64,000 bases of DNA from NCBI RefSeq assembly GCF_002812805.1, contig NZ_NMUM01000011.1, positions 25,617 through 89,616 of the forward strand, in the 5' to 3' direction. Source of the stretch: Microbacterium lacus (lineage in GTDB: Bacteria > Actinomycetota > Actinomycetes > Actinomycetales > Microbacteriaceae). How positions within the stretch are numbered: the stretch's first letter is position 1; every line of letters begins with the position of its first letter. This document shows positions 16,614 through 25,317 of the stretch, piece after piece. The position numbers and the translations under genes were made by a program. Below the pieces are notes generated by a model. That model was given only the letters and a program-made list of their open reading frames with translations. It did not search any database and was not told the origin of the DNA.

Positions 16614-17692
16614 CCGCCGTGCCCGTCACGATCGCCCGCCGCGTCGAGCGCCCGGCTGGGGCCGCCGGTGATCCGGTGTCGGTGGCCGGCGCATCCGGTC
16701 CGCTGGTCGACACCCACGGTCGGGTGCACCGCGACATGCGTATCTCGCTGACCGACCGCTGTTCCCTGCGCTGCACGTACTGCATGCCCGAGCAGGGCAA
16801 TGAGTGGCTGGCGCGCACGAGCATCTTGACCCTGGACGAGATCGAACGGATCGCGCGGGTCGGCGCCGCGGCGGGCATCACGACCTTCCGCCTGACCGGG
16901 GGCGAACCCCTTCTTCGTGCCGACATCGTCGATGTCGTGCGGCGCCTCGCCGCGATTGACAGCCCGGACGGACCCGTGCAGATCGCGATGACGACCAACG
17001 GTATCCGCTTGCCCGAGTTCCTCCCTGACCTCATCGACGCGGGGCTGCAGCGGCTGAACATCAGCATCGACACCATCCGGCGCGATCGTTTCCACGAGCT
17101 GACCCGCCGCGATCGCCTCGACGACGTGCTCGAGGGCATCGCCGCGGCCCAGGCATCCGGCCTCCGTCCCCTCAAGCTCAACGCCGTCGCCATGCGCGGC
17201 GTGAACGACGATGAGATCGTCGAGCTGACCGAGTTCGCGATCGCGCACGATGCGCAGTTGCGTTTCATCGAGCAGATGCCTCTCGACGCCGGGCACACGT
17301 GGGATCGCACATCCATGGTGACGCGGGAAGAGATCCTCGACGCGCTCGCGACCCGCTGGACGCTCGTGCCGATCCCGGGCCGAGGTGGCGCGCCGGCGGA
17401 GCGCTGGGCGCTGGACGGCGGCCCGCACACGGTCGGGGTCATCGCCTCGGTGACCGCGCCGTTCTGCGGTGACTGCGACCGACTGCGGCTGACGGCGGAC
17501 GGGCAGATCCGCAACTGCCTCTTCTCGACCACCGAGTACGACCTGCTGCCCATCCTGCGCGCCGAGGGATCGAGTGATGCCGCCCTCGACGAGATGCTGC
17601 GATCAAGCGTGCGCGGCAAGCTGCCGGGGCACGCGATCAATGACCCTTCTTTCCTCCAGCCGCTGCGCGGCATGAACGCGATCGGCGGTTGA
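16610..17692 (+). CDS. moaA: GTP 3',8-cyclase MoaA (radical SAM)
   Basis: Radical SAM enzyme that starts Moco synthesis from GTP. Counting from the ATG at 16610 (360 aa), the SAM cluster is C51-x3-C55-x2-C58 ([10 protein letters not shown]), followed by [11 protein letters not shown]. The C-terminal cluster region is [24 protein letters not shown] at 16583 in the same frame would add nine residues, but the 16610 ATG is preceded by GAGGGGG and overlaps the stop of the leader ORF. fdhD follows after 4 nt, so the two are co-transcribed. Confidence 0.95.
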   Translation: MTAVPVTIARRVERPAGAAGDPVSVAGASGPLVDTHGRVHRDMRISLTDRCSLRCTYCMPEQGNEWLARTSILTLDEIERIARVGAAAGITTFRLTGGEPLLRADIVDVVRRLAAIDSPDGPVQIAMTTNGIRLPEFLPDLIDAGLQRLNISIDTIRRDRFHELTRRDRLDDVLEGIAAAQASGLRPLKLNAVAMRGVNDDEIVELTEFAIAHDAQLRFIEQMPLDAGHTWDRTSMVTREEILDALATRWTLVPIPGRGGAPAERWALDGGPHTVGVIASVTAPFCGDCDRLRLTADGQIRNCLFSTTEYDLLPILRAEGSSDAALDEMLRSSVRGKLPGHAINDPSFLQPLRGMNAIGG

Positions 17693-17696
17693 CAGC

Positions 17697-18572
17697 ATGG
17701 GACGCATCACGACCCGTCGTCCGGTGACGAAGATCACCCTCGGGGGTGAGCCGGTGCGCCGCTCCGACACCCTCGCGGTCGAAGAGCCGCTCGAGATCCG
17801 CGTCGGCGGCACGTCCCTCGCCATCACGATGCGTACGCCCGGCCACGATGTCGAGCTCGCGGCAGGCTTTCTCGTCTCGGAGGGCGTGATCTCGGCAGGG
17901 GAGCACTTCCGCGGGGCGATCCACTGCGGAGGTCCCGGTACGGGCGGACCCCTGGCGGGCAACACCGAGAACACCTACAACGTTCTCGACGTCACCCTCG
18001 CCCCGGGCGTCGCGCCGCCCGACCCCGACCTGGCCCGCAACTTCTACACGACGAGCTCGTGCGGGCTCTGCGGCAAAGCCTCGATCGAGGCCGTCGAGAC
18101 CGTCTCGGTCTACGACGTCGCTGCGGACGCTGCGGTTCTTTCGGCCGAGATGCTGGCGACCTTCCCCGACAAGCTGCGGGAACAGCAGGCGGTCTTCGAC
18201 AAGACCGGCGGGCTGCACGCTGCGGCGTTGTTCGACGCGAAGACGGGCGAGCTGGTCGTGCTGCGCGAGGATGTCGGACGCCACAACGCCGTCGATAAGG
18301 TCGTCGGCTGGGCGATCCTGAACGACAGGTTGCCGCTGTCGGGTCACGTGCTCATGGTGTCCGGACGCGCCAGCTTCGAGCTCGTGCAGAAGGCGATCAT
18401 GGCGGGGCTTCCGATCCTGTCGGCCGTGTCCGCTCCCTCATCGCTGGCGGTCGAGCTCGCCGACGCATCCGGTCTGACCCTCGTCGGCTTCCTCCGCGGG
18501 TCGTCGATGAACGTCTACGCACGAGCGGACCGCATCCGGGTCCCGGCGATGCAGGAACTCACCACCGCCTGA
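17697..18572 (+). CDS. fdhD: Formate dehydrogenase accessory sulfurtransferase FdhD
   Basis: Transfers sulfur to the Mo-bis-MGD cofactor of formate dehydrogenase. The 291-aa protein has the conserved Cys loop [14 protein letters not shown] (C122 and C125), [12 protein letters not shown] and [13 protein letters not shown], all FdhD hallmarks. It sits 4 nt after moaA. No formate dehydrogenase gene is in the window, so the client must be encoded elsewhere. Confidence 0.94.
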   Translation: MGRITTRRPVTKITLGGEPVRRSDTLAVEEPLEIRVGGTSLAITMRTPGHDVELAAGFLVSEGVISAGEHFRGAIHCGGPGTGGPLAGNTENTYNVLDVTLAPGVAPPDPDLARNFYTTSSCGLCGKASIEAVETVSVYDVAADAAVLSAEMLATFPDKLREQQAVFDKTGGLHAAALFDAKTGELVVLREDVGRHNAVDKVVGWAILNDRLPLSGHVLMVSGRASFELVQKAIMAGLPILSAVSAPSSLAVELADASGLTLVGFLRGSSMNVYARADRIRVPAMQELTTA

Positions 18573-18588
18573 TCCCGTGGGTGTGGGC

Positions 18589-19224
18589 CTACGCCGTCGC
18601 GAGTTGCACGACGCAGTGCGTCGGGTCGCACGACGGCCGCATGCCTTCGACCACGAGCGGACCGCGCGCCTCGGCGAGCACGCCCTGCATGATGCCGAGG
18701 TGCACCGAGCAGAGCGTCTCGCGGTGGGCGGACTGCGCGGTTGCGTGGGGGCATGGAGTGAGATCGATCGTGAGGTCGCGCTCGTTGATCAGCGGGTCGA
18801 AGCCGGACTCGGAGAGGTGATCGGCGATGGCGTCGAGCTGGTGCGTGCTCTCGGTGCCGAGTTCGCGAACGGATGCCCCGGTCCACGGCATGACGCGCCG
18901 CATGATGTCGCCGCGCTCGGCGGCCGCGCGCGCCTTGCGTCGGGCAATGGGGCTGGATGCCTCGGCCGCGCCGGTCGCCGCGCTGTAGAGCACCCGCGGC
19001 CGACCGCGCGTCGTGCGGTGCTCGGTCTCGCGCACGATGTGTCCGGCCTCGAGCAGACGCTCGAGGTGCTCACGGACGGTGTTGGGATGTAGCGCCGTCG
19101 CGGCCGCGAGGCCCGCGACGGTCTGCCGTGCTTCCACCTGAATGAGGTGCAGGATCTCGACCCGACTGTAGCTGGAGATCGCGCTATATCCGACGCTCGG
19201 GGTGCCCATGGCCCTATTATCCAC
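18589..19224 (-). CDS. SufR-like winged-helix regulator with a C-terminal cysteine cluster
   Basis: The 211-aa protein has an N-terminal winged helix (about 20-85: TVAGLAAATALHPNTVREHLERLLEAGHIV) and a C-terminal domain with C158 (TPCPHAT), C172 (TLCSVH), C199 and C204 (CDPTHC). The Cys spacing resembles Fe-S binding regulators related to SufR, so it may sense redox or Fe-S status; the target is unknown. An alternative start is the ATG six codons in. It is convergent with fdhD (16 nt apart), and no suf genes are nearby. Confidence 0.75.
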   Translation of the reverse strand: MDNRAMGTPSVGYSAISSYSRVEILHLIQVEARQTVAGLAAATALHPNTVREHLERLLEAGHIVRETEHRTTRGRPRVLYSAATGAAEASSPIARRKARAAAERGDIMRRVMPWTGASVRELGTESTHQLDAIADHLSESGFDPLINERDLTIDLTPCPHATAQSAHRETLCSVHLGIMQGVLAEARGPLVVEGMRPSCDPTHCVVQLATA

Positions 19225-19270
19225 GGCCCCGCTCGGGGGGTTCTGTGACTAAAGTCCTACGAGCTGGGGA

Positions 19271-19687
19271 TCAGGCAGACGTGCCCGTCGGCAGCAACTC
19301 CGCGATCAGGGCTTCGACGCGCGCGCGGATGTCATCGCGGATCGGTCGCACGGATTCGATCCCCTGGCCGGCTGGGTCGTCGAGCTCCCAGTCCTCGTAA
19401 CGCTTGCCGGGGAAGATCGGGCAGGCGTCGCCGCAGCCCATCGTGATGACGACATCCGATTCGCGCACGGCCTCGACCGTCAGCACCTTCGGGGTGTTGT
19501 GCGCGATGTCGATGCCCTCTTCGGCCATGGCGTCGACGGCGACCGGGTTGATGCTGTCTTTCGGAGCGGACCCGGCAGAGAGGACCTCGATCGAGTCGCC
19601 CGCGAGTGCGCGCAGGTACCCGGCGGCCATCTGTGAGCGGCCCGCGTTGTGGACGCAGACGAACAGGACAGTGGGCTTGTCGGTCAT
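19271..19687 (-). CDS. arsC: Arsenate reductase ArsC (LMW-PTPase fold, three-cysteine type)
   Basis: Reduces arsenate to arsenite in the cytosol. The 138-aa protein has the P-loop VCVHNAGRSQ (C11 nucleophile, R17) and a second loop MGCGDACPIFPG with C85 and C89, the pattern of thioredoxin-linked ArsC. It lies downstream of arsN1-like on the same strand, but 62 nt separate them and that gap carries its own TATGCT box and a 16-nt inverted repeat, so it probably has its own arsenic-controlled promoter. Confidence 0.92.
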   Translation of the reverse strand: MTDKPTVLFVCVHNAGRSQMAAGYLRALAGDSIEVLSAGSAPKDSINPVAVDAMAEEGIDIAHNTPKVLTVEAVRESDVVITMGCGDACPIFPGKRYEDWELDDPAGQGIESVRPIRDDIRARVEALIAELLPTGTSA

Positions 19688-19717
19688 CGGGACTCGCTTT
19701 CTCTCGTCAGTAGAAGC

Positions 19718-19733
19718 ATAGGCGAATATCTAT
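19718..19733 (-). promoter_or_regulatory. Predicted ArsR-type operator and promoter of arsC
   Basis: Read on the minus strand the site is ATAGA-TATTCG-CCTAT, running into a TATGCT -10 box. It matches the sites at 28744 and 29674 with one mismatch. The arsC leader downstream also resembles the pstS leader (CTATGCTT, later GAAAGCGAG), pointing to a shared regulator. Confidence 0.65.
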
Positions 19734-19749
19734 GGATTGCGAACCGGTG

Positions 19750-20259
19750 TCAGTCCCGGCCGTTGATCTGGCTGCGGCGCTCGATCAGCACCGTGTCGCG
19801 CCAGTGACCCGTGTGTGGCCCCCGTCCCGAGCGCGCGATACGTTCGCGGCGGCCGACCGTGCGGAACCCCGCGCGCTCGTGCAGCGCGAGGCTTGCCGTG
19901 TTCTCGGGGAAGATGCTGGACTGGATGCACCAGACCCCAGCGTCCTCGGCGGCGTCGATGAGCGCCGAGAGCAGCATCCGTCCGACGCCGCGTCCGCGCG
20001 CCTCTCGCGAAACATAGACGGAATGCTCGATCACGCCACGGTAGGCGGCGCGGGTCGAGACGGGGCTTGCCGCGGCCCAGCCCAGGATCGTTCCGCTGTC
20101 GTCCGCGACGAGACGAAGGTCCGGCAGGCGGGACCCATCGAAAGAAGCCCAGGTCGGCACTTCGACCTCGAAAGTCGCCTCACCGTCTTCGATGCCTTCG
20201 CCGTAGATCCGGGCGACCGCATCCCAGTCCGAGGCGTGCATCGGGCGAACGGTCGTCAT
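19750..20259 (-). CDS. GNAT acetyltransferase, ArsN1-like
   Basis: 169 aa from the ATG at 20259, which overlaps the stop of the upstream flavoprotein gene (ATGA). Features are the start VRPMHASDWDAVARIYGEGI, then ATFEVEVPTWASFD, and the acetyl-CoA loop SREARGRGVGRMLLSALI. This pattern is shared by phosphinothricin-type acetyltransferases and by ArsN1 proteins in arsenic operons, which acetylate arsinothricin-like compounds. Its place between arsO-like and arsC favours the arsenic role; the substrate is inferred. Confidence 0.8.
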   Translation of the reverse strand: MTTVRPMHASDWDAVARIYGEGIEDGEATFEVEVPTWASFDGSRLPDLRLVADDSGTILGWAAASPVSTRAAYRGVIEHSVYVSREARGRGVGRMLLSALIDAAEDAGVWCIQSSIFPENTASLALHERAGFRTVGRRERIARSGRGPHTGHWRDTVLIERRSQINGRD

Positions 20260-21593
20260 GTGCAGCAGGCTCCTCCTCCGATGTCGGTCGAGCACACCCC
20301 CGTGGTCGGCAGGGTGAGCGCGACCTGCAGCGCGCTCTCGGTATCGCCCGCGAGGTGCGCCGCGACCGAACGGACCTGCTCGTACCCGGTCGCGAGCAAG
20401 AACGTGGGAGCGCGTCCGTAGGACTTCATGCCGACGATGAAGAAGTTCTGCTCGGGATGAGTGAGCTCACGGAACCCGTGGGGCTCGACGGTTCCGCAGG
20501 AGTGTACGTTCGGGTCGATCAGGGGCGCGAGCCGTCGCGGCGCCTCGACGATGTCGTCGAGTTCGAGGCGGAGTTCGCGCAGCATGCCGAGGTCGGGGCG
20601 GAAGCCTGTCGCGTTCACGACCTCGTCGGTGCGGTGGGTCACGCTCTCGCCGCGTCGCAGCCCGACGAGCTCGACCCCGTTCTCAGCCTCGCCATGGCTC
20701 TCGGCCGCAGCGCGACGAGCCCCGACGATCTCGAACCCGTCGACGAGGTCGATGGCGCCCGAGCGAACCAGCTCCTCGACCCGTCCGCCGAGCTCGGCGC
20801 GACCCGCGAGCTCGTCGTCGGGCGCCGTCGTGACCCGTGCGGCTCGCGCGTTGCGGATCAGCCACGTGACGCGTGTGCCGGGCGCCTCGGCCGCGAGCTT
20901 CACCAGCGCGAGCAGCGTGTTCGCGGCGGAGTGTCCGGCGCCGACGACGGTCGTGTGCCTGCCCGCGAATCGCGCACGATCCCGGCCCAGTACATCGGGC
21001 AGCGCGGGCGAGACGCGATCGGCGACGTCGCCGAGGCCCAGGGGATCCAGCCCGCTCGAGCCGAGGCTGTTGGGTGTGCGGTACGTGCCCGAGGCATCGA
21101 TCACCGCGCGGGCCGGGACATCCTCGATCGAACCGTCGGTGTGCCGAATGCGCAGGGCGAACGGGGTGACGGCGCGTGCCCGCGTGCGCGTGCGGTCCAT
21201 GCCCTCGCGCGTTACGGCCAGGACCTCGGTTCCTGTCTGGGTGCGGGACGCGATCGCGCCGAGCTGGGCCAACGGCATCAGGTACCGCGAGACAAGCTCG
21301 GCGCCGGTGGGGATGCGGGATGCCGCTGGCGCCTGCCATCCGGATGCCTCGAGAAGCCGCCCCGAGGCGGGGTCGATGAGGTGCTCCCACGGCGAGAAGA
21401 GGCGGGTGTGTCCCCAGGCTCGGACGCTTGCTCCGACCTCGTCGCCCGCCTCGAAGATCGTGAAGTCGATGCCCCGCTCGGTCAGATGCGCGGCGGCCGC
21501 AAGCCCGATCGGTCCCGCGCCGATGATCGCGACGGGCAGAGTATCGAGACGGCTGGCGCGCGAGGTTCGCGGCGTGAGGTCGAGCAGGGTCAT
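20256..21593 (-). CDS. Flavin-dependent oxidoreductase, ArsO-like
   Basis: The 445-aa protein has an FAD-binding fold at the N terminus (VAIIGAGPIGLAAAAHL, about 21-37) and an NAD(P)-binding motif VVGAGHSAANTLLAL in the middle. Such flavoproteins occur in arsenic operons as ArsO; their reaction is not firmly established. The C terminus ends VCSTDIGGGACCT, three cysteines close together that could bind As(III). The ATG at 21593 has AAGGGGA 5 nt upstream. It is divergent from arsR with ArsR-type sites between them, and coupled to the ArsN1-like gene. Confidence 0.78.
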   Translation of the reverse strand: MTLLDLTPRTSRASRLDTLPVAIIGAGPIGLAAAAHLTERGIDFTIFEAGDEVGASVRAWGHTRLFSPWEHLIDPASGRLLEASGWQAPAASRIPTGAELVSRYLMPLAQLGAIASRTQTGTEVLAVTREGMDRTRTRARAVTPFALRIRHTDGSIEDVPARAVIDASGTYRTPNSLGSSGLDPLGLGDVADRVSPALPDVLGRDRARFAGRHTTVVGAGHSAANTLLALVKLAAEAPGTRVTWLIRNARAARVTTAPDDELAGRAELGGRVEELVRSGAIDLVDGFEIVGARRAAAESHGEAENGVELVGLRRGESVTHRTDEVVNATGFRPDLGMLRELRLELDDIVEAPRRLAPLIDPNVHSCGTVEPHGFRELTHPEQNFFIVGMKSYGRAPTFLLATGYEQVRSVAAHLAGDTESALQVALTLPTTGVCSTDIGGGACCT

Positions 21594-21607
21594 GATTCCC
21601 CTTGAAT

Positions 21608-21623
21608 ATCGATGGTGTTCGAT
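21608..21623. promoter_or_regulatory. Predicted ArsR operator 1 (arsO side)
   Basis: ATCGA-TGGTGT-TCGAT is a perfect 5-nt inverted repeat with a 6-nt spacer, 15 nt upstream of the arsO-like ATG. It has the same architecture as operator 2. A half site ATCGAT lies between them at 21643-21648. Confidence 0.65.
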
Positions 21624-21658
21624 GTCCGAGTATCCGCCGTCTATCGATGGGTGTCAAT

Positions 21659-21674
21659 ATCGATTAGCATCGAT
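21659..21674. promoter_or_regulatory. Predicted ArsR operator 2 and leaderless promoter of arsR
   Basis: ATCGA-TTAGCA-TCGAT, same form as operator 1. It covers the likely -10 box TAGCAT (21665-21670), which is 6 nt before the arsR GTG at 21677, so bound ArsR would block its own leaderless promoter. Confidence 0.65.
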
Positions 21675-21676
21675 GC

Positions 21677-22054
21677 GTGACTCTTCTTCCCCTCACCGAT
21701 GTATCCGTGACGGATGTGTCGGCACCCGCGTGCGGCACGGCGCTCGTTCGCGAGCCTCTTGATGCCGACCAGGCCATTGCGCTCGCGCACACCATGAAGG
21801 CCCTCGCCGATCCGGCCCGCCTTCGGTTGCTGTCGATCGTTGCGGCGTCGGAGGGTGCGGAGGCCTGCGTTTGCGACCTGACCGAACCGGTCGGGCTGAG
21901 CCAGCCAACCGTGTCGCATCACCTGAAGGTTCTTACCGAGGCGGGGTTCCTGACCCGCAGCAAGCGTGGCACGTGGGCGTACTACGGTCTGGTCCCGGGT
22001 GCCCTGGACCGCGTCTCGCGTCTGCTGATCGGGTCGGGCGGAGCGAGCTCGTGA
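21677..22054 (+). CDS. arsR: Arsenic-responsive repressor ArsR
   Basis: 125-aa winged-helix repressor of the SmtB/ArsR family. The HTH reads LSQPTVSHHLKVLTEAG (about 74-90). As(III) ligands are visible as C64 and C66 in ACVCDL just before the recognition helices, plus C19 in the N-terminal tail, which could complete a three-thiol site as in corynebacterial ArsR. The GTG start is fixed by the leaderless -10 box; the aquaporin GTG overlaps the stop. It probably represses itself with the aquaporin and the divergent arsO-arsN1 genes. Confidence 0.92.
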   Translation: MTLLPLTDVSVTDVSAPACGTALVREPLDADQAIALAHTMKALADPARLRLLSIVAASEGAEACVCDLTEPVGLSQPTVSHHLKVLTEAGFLTRSKRGTWAYYGLVPGALDRVSRLLIGSGGASS

Positions 22055-22773
22055 GGGCGACCGTCCGCGCCGTCGGCGCGGAATTCCTCGGCAGCGCCCT
22101 GCTCGCGGCCATCGTCATCGGATCCGGCATCATGGCTGCCCAACTCTCACCCAGCGATGTGGGACTGCAGCTCTTCGAGAACGCCTTCGCCACAGCCCTC
22201 GGCCTGGGCGTGCTGATCCTGATCCTGCAACCGGTGTCGGGCGCCCACTTCAACCCCGTCGTGACCCTCGCCGACATCGTGCTGCACCGTCGTCCCTGGT
22301 CGGTTGCGGGTGTCTACCTCCCCGCACAGATCGCCGGATGCATCGCGGGGGCCATGCTCGCCAACCTGATGTTCGGGCGCGCTGCGGTGTCGTGGAGCAC
22401 GACCGATCGCGCCGACGGTCCCCGCCTGCTGTCCGAGGTCGTCGCGACCGCCGGCCTGGTGTTCCTGATCTTCGCGCTGGTCCGCACGGGGCGCGGCAGC
22501 CTCGCGGCGCCCGCCGTCGGCGCCTATATCGGCGCCGCCTACTTCTTCACCTCGTCGACCAGCTTCGCCAACCCCGCCATCACGATCGGTCGAGCATTCA
22601 GCGACACCTTCGCCGGAATCGCCCCGACATCCGTGCTGCCCTTCATCGGCGCTCAGATCGTCGGGGCGGCCGTCGGTGTTGCCCTCGCTCTCGTGCTGTT
22701 TCCGCTGGCGAAACGTGCCCCCGACGGCGTGGATGTCGTCGGTGTCGTCGCGGAAGCGGGCCCGCGCTCCTAA
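22051..22773 (+). CDS. Aquaglyceroporin (MIP family) of the arsenic operon
   Basis: Channel protein of 240 aa from the GTG at 22051, overlapping the arsR stop (GTGA). Six hydrophobic segments and two half-helix motifs are visible: HFNPVVT (NPV, 68-70) and FANPAIT (NPA, 174-176). Aquaglyceroporins in ars operons (AqpS) let arsenite made by ArsC leave the cell down its gradient. Here it complements the adjacent ACR3-like pump. Confidence 0.88.
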   Translation: MRATVRAVGAEFLGSALLAAIVIGSGIMAAQLSPSDVGLQLFENAFATALGLGVLILILQPVSGAHFNPVVTLADIVLHRRPWSVAGVYLPAQIAGCIAGAMLANLMFGRAAVSWSTTDRADGPRLLSEVVATAGLVFLIFALVRTGRGSLAAPAVGAYIGAAYFFTSSTSFANPAITIGRAFSDTFAGIAPTSVLPFIGAQIVGAAVGVALALVLFPLAKRAPDGVDVVGVVAEAGPRS

Positions 22774-22788
22774 CGGCGACGCGAGAAC

Positions 22789-23742
22789 CTATCGGCGACG
22801 AGAGAACGCCGCGACGAGCACCACCATCACGACCAGTTCGACGAGGGTCTGAGTGACCACGACGAGCGGGGTCAGCGCGAAGGCCGGTGGCAGGGCGAGC
22901 GCGAGCGGAAGCACGACGAGCGAGTTGCGCGTGACGCCGCTGAACACCACCGCTCGCTGCGCCGGCCTGTCGAAGCGCGCGACCCGCCCGGCCATGCCCC
23001 CCAGCACCAGCATGATCACGGCGAAAGCGACGAAGAGGGGCACGACGGCGAGCAGCGGGCCGAGCGATCCGGTCACCGCCGCGACCTGCGAACCGACGAC
23101 CACCGTGAGCGTCAGCATCATCAACGGCACCATCGCTGCGAGACCGACCGTGGTCAGCGCGCGCCCGAATCGCGTCCGAACCGCGAGCGCCTGCGTGATC
23201 GCCGCGAGAGTGAGGGGCAACACGATCAGCAACACGAAAGCCTCGACGAACGGCCGCAAATCGACGGATGCCGCAAACTCGGGCCCGACCATCACCCACA
23301 GGTAGAGGGGCAGCAGTGCCATCTGCGCGAGCATCAACAGGGGCGTCGCCGCGAGCAGCCGCTCCCTCGACCCGCCCGCGAGTCCCGTGAAGACGATGAC
23401 GTAGTCGACGCACGGGGTGAGCAGCACGAGCAGCACACCGACCACCAGGGACTGATCGAACGCGACGAAACGCGACAGCCCGAATGCGATCGGGGGCACG
23501 ATCACGAAGTTGAGGATCAGTACGGTGGCGACGAACCGCCCGTCGCGGAAGGCGCCGGCGAGCCGCGCGAACGGTACGCCCAGGAAGGTCGCGTAGAGGA
23601 GAAGCCCGAGCACGGGCGTGATCGCGACCTCGAGCGCGGGCGCCGCAGCCGGGAGTCCCAGCCCGACGGCCACACCGATCGCGATCGCCGCCAGGTAGAG
23701 AGCGACCTGGTGCCGCTCTCCCCACTCGATGATCCGCGGCAT
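22789..23742 (-). CDS. Arsenite efflux protein, ACR3-like (BASS superfamily)
   Basis: 317-aa membrane protein with about ten hydrophobic segments. The conserved Cys of ACR3 transporters is seen as LLTPCVDYVIVFTG (C111), and a later helix has GVTRNSLVVLPLALALP, typical of the bile-acid/ACR3 superfamily. It is shorter than classical ACR3 (about 350-400 aa), so it belongs to a sister group usually annotated as arsenic resistance protein. It is convergent with the aquaporin and starts 12 nt after the sortase stop. Confidence 0.82.
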   Translation of the reverse strand: MPRIIEWGERHQVALYLAAIAIGVAVGLGLPAAAPALEVAITPVLGLLLYATFLGVPFARLAGAFRDGRFVATVLILNFVIVPPIAFGLSRFVAFDQSLVVGVLLVLLTPCVDYVIVFTGLAGGSRERLLAATPLLMLAQMALLPLYLWVMVGPEFAASVDLRPFVEAFVLLIVLPLTLAAITQALAVRTRFGRALTTVGLAAMVPLMMLTLTVVVGSQVAAVTGSLGPLLAVVPLFVAFAVIMLVLGGMAGRVARFDRPAQRAVVFSGVTRNSLVVLPLALALPPAFALTPLVVVTQTLVELVVMVVLVAAFSRRR

Positions 23743-23748
23743 CCGTCC

Positions 23749-23754
23749 AGTCTG
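23749..23754 (-). promoter_or_regulatory. Possible leaderless -10 box (CAGACT) of the ACR3-like gene
   Basis: On the minus strand CAGACT is followed by 6 nt and the ATG at 23742. The box abuts the sortase stop, so the pump gene may have its own promoter even though it follows sortase closely. The first base departs from the TAnnnT pattern. Confidence 0.3.
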
Positions 23755-24372
23755 TCAGTCGACCCGCTCCGCGAAGACGACCCGGTTCTGGACATATGTC
23801 CGCGCGCCACGGTCCCAGTCGATGCAGGTGATCAGGCGCAGCTCGTCCCGCAGTGACGCCCCGAAAACCCTTGCCGTCGGAAACTGCGCCTTCGCGTAAT
23901 CGGCGACCTCGGTCACGACATATCGGAACCTCGTGCCCGCGACATCCGTCACACTCACCTCGTCGCCGGGGGCGAGCTCGTCGAGCCGATGGAACACCGC
24001 CGGTCCGTACCCGTCGTCCACGTGACCCGCGATGACGGTCGGTCCGGTTCCGCCCGGGCGTCCGCCGCCGGTGAACCATCCCAGCGCGTTGTAGTCCTCG
24101 GGCACCTCCATCTCGCCGGAGGCCTGGATCCCGAGATCGATCAGCGATTCATCGATGCCGATCGAGGGGATCACGACGCCCGCCGGAGCGAGCCCGACCG
24201 GTGGTGCCGGCAGCGGCTCCGCCACGGGTGTCGGCGTCGGGGATTCGGATGCCGCGGGTCTCGGCGAGACGGTCGGCGCCGGCTGTGCGGCCGGGGCGGA
24301 CGCGCACGACGTCACGGTGAGGGCGACGACCAGCGCAACTGCACCGATCGCCGCCCACCGGTATCCGCTCAC
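23755..24372 (-). CDS. Class F sortase
   Basis: 205 aa from the GTG at 24372, which overlaps the CHRD gene stop (GTGA). The N-terminal hydrophobic helix ends in VTSC (C23), a possible lipobox, then a Pro/Ala/Thr-rich linker (24-62). The catalytic triad is visible: H117 in AGHVDD, C183 in LITCID and R196 in VQNRVV. Class F sortases of actinobacteria are extracellular transpeptidases with poorly known substrates. Operon partner: the CHRD protein, which has no obvious LPxTG motif. Confidence 0.85.
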   Translation of the reverse strand: MSGYRWAAIGAVALVVALTVTSCASAPAAQPAPTVSPRPAASESPTPTPVAEPLPAPPVGLAPAGVVIPSIGIDESLIDLGIQASGEMEVPEDYNALGWFTGGGRPGGTGPTVIAGHVDDGYGPAVFHRLDELAPGDEVSVTDVAGTRFRYVVTEVADYAKAQFPTARVFGASLRDELRLITCIDWDRGARTYVQNRVVFAERVD

Positions 24373-25070
24373 TCGGTACGCGCACGGCGGCGCAGCACGA
24401 ACGCGGCTCCGCCCGCGGCGGCGAGGACGCCCGCTGTCGCGAGTCCGAAGCCGAGCATGTCGTTGCTCTGCGCGGTGCCCGCACCCGTCTCGAGGCCGCC
24501 GACCGGGACCTGGGTGAGCTGGCCGCGGACGACACCCGCGGCGAAGTCGACCGTGTGCGAATCGCCCGTGAAGCCGGCGGGGTTCGCCTCGATCTGGGCG
24601 AGCGTGAAGCCCGTGCCGGTGTCCGCACCGTTCGCCATCACGCCCGTGGTGAAGGGCCCCTGCAAGCATCCGGAGCTCGTTCGCGGGCCGTCACCGACGG
24701 GTGCCGGGTTCGGGAACGAGATGCGCGGCGGCCCGGCCTGCCCGGCAGCCGCCTCGTGGATGTGTGTGGCTGTCTTGGCCGGGCTCTGGTAGTCGCCCGA
24801 GACACCCGTGAGGGTGATGTCGTAGCAGATGATCTCAAGCTCGGAATTGATGCGGAAGGTGAACTCGCCCGCCGCTCCCGGCTGACCCGGCGTCGCCACG
24901 CCGTCGTTGTTGATCACCTGGTCGGGCGTCGCCATGACCGTGAACGCGCTCGTGAACGAATCCGGTTCGGGCACTTCGGTCTCGGCCGAGGCGGGTGCCG
25001 CGACGGCTGTCAGAGCGAGGGCGGCGCCCGCGATCGTACCGATGGTGAACGTGCGGGTGGAGGTCTTCAT
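24369..25070 (-). CDS. CHRD-domain surface protein
   Basis: 233 aa with a signal peptide (MKTSTRT to about residue 30, cleavage after ASA), a CHRD domain (about 45-190, with TATHIHEAAAGQAGPPRI and DFAAGVVRGQL), and a C-terminal hydrophobic helix followed by RRRARTE. It should be exported and membrane-anchored at its C terminus. CHRD domains occur in secreted proteins of unclear function. It is coupled to the sortase gene and divergent from the ECF sigma gene, an arrangement like exported-protein loci controlled by a SigK/RskA-type pair. Confidence 0.82.
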   Translation of the reverse strand: MKTSTRTFTIGTIAGAALALTAVAAPASAETEVPEPDSFTSAFTVMATPDQVINNDGVATPGQPGAAGEFTFRINSELEIICYDITLTGVSGDYQSPAKTATHIHEAAAGQAGPPRISFPNPAPVGDGPRTSSGCLQGPFTTGVMANGADTGTGFTLAQIEANPAGFTGDSHTVDFAAGVVRGQLTQVPVGGLETGAGTAQSNDMLGFGLATAGVLAAAGGAAFVLRRRARTE

Positions 25071-25317
25071 CGTCGTATATCTCCCTGTCCGAAGACGGAG
25101 GCGGAGTGCGTCCGTCGGGAGGGCATACGGCGCGAGCGGGATATGCGTTCATCGGGTTTCGCATTTCTTTCGAATCGGATGAACGGAGCACAGCACGGTG
25201 ACGTACACCCTGGTGCACGCCCGCCGATCCGACCGGATCAGACCTGCGCGTGCGCTTACAGTGAAGGGAATGGTCGCCGTGACGGTGACGAGTCCGGCGG
25301 TGCGGAGCGGGAGTGTG

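Noticed and set aside
22774..22806. Near-tandem 19-nt duplication around the ACR3-like stop codon
   Set aside because: Only two short imperfect copies between convergent genes; no further copies noticed and no evident function.
24369..24480. LPxTG-type sorting signal on the CHRD protein
   Set aside because: The C terminus has a hydrophobic helix and basic tail but no LPxTG-like pentapeptide before it; read instead as a membrane anchor.
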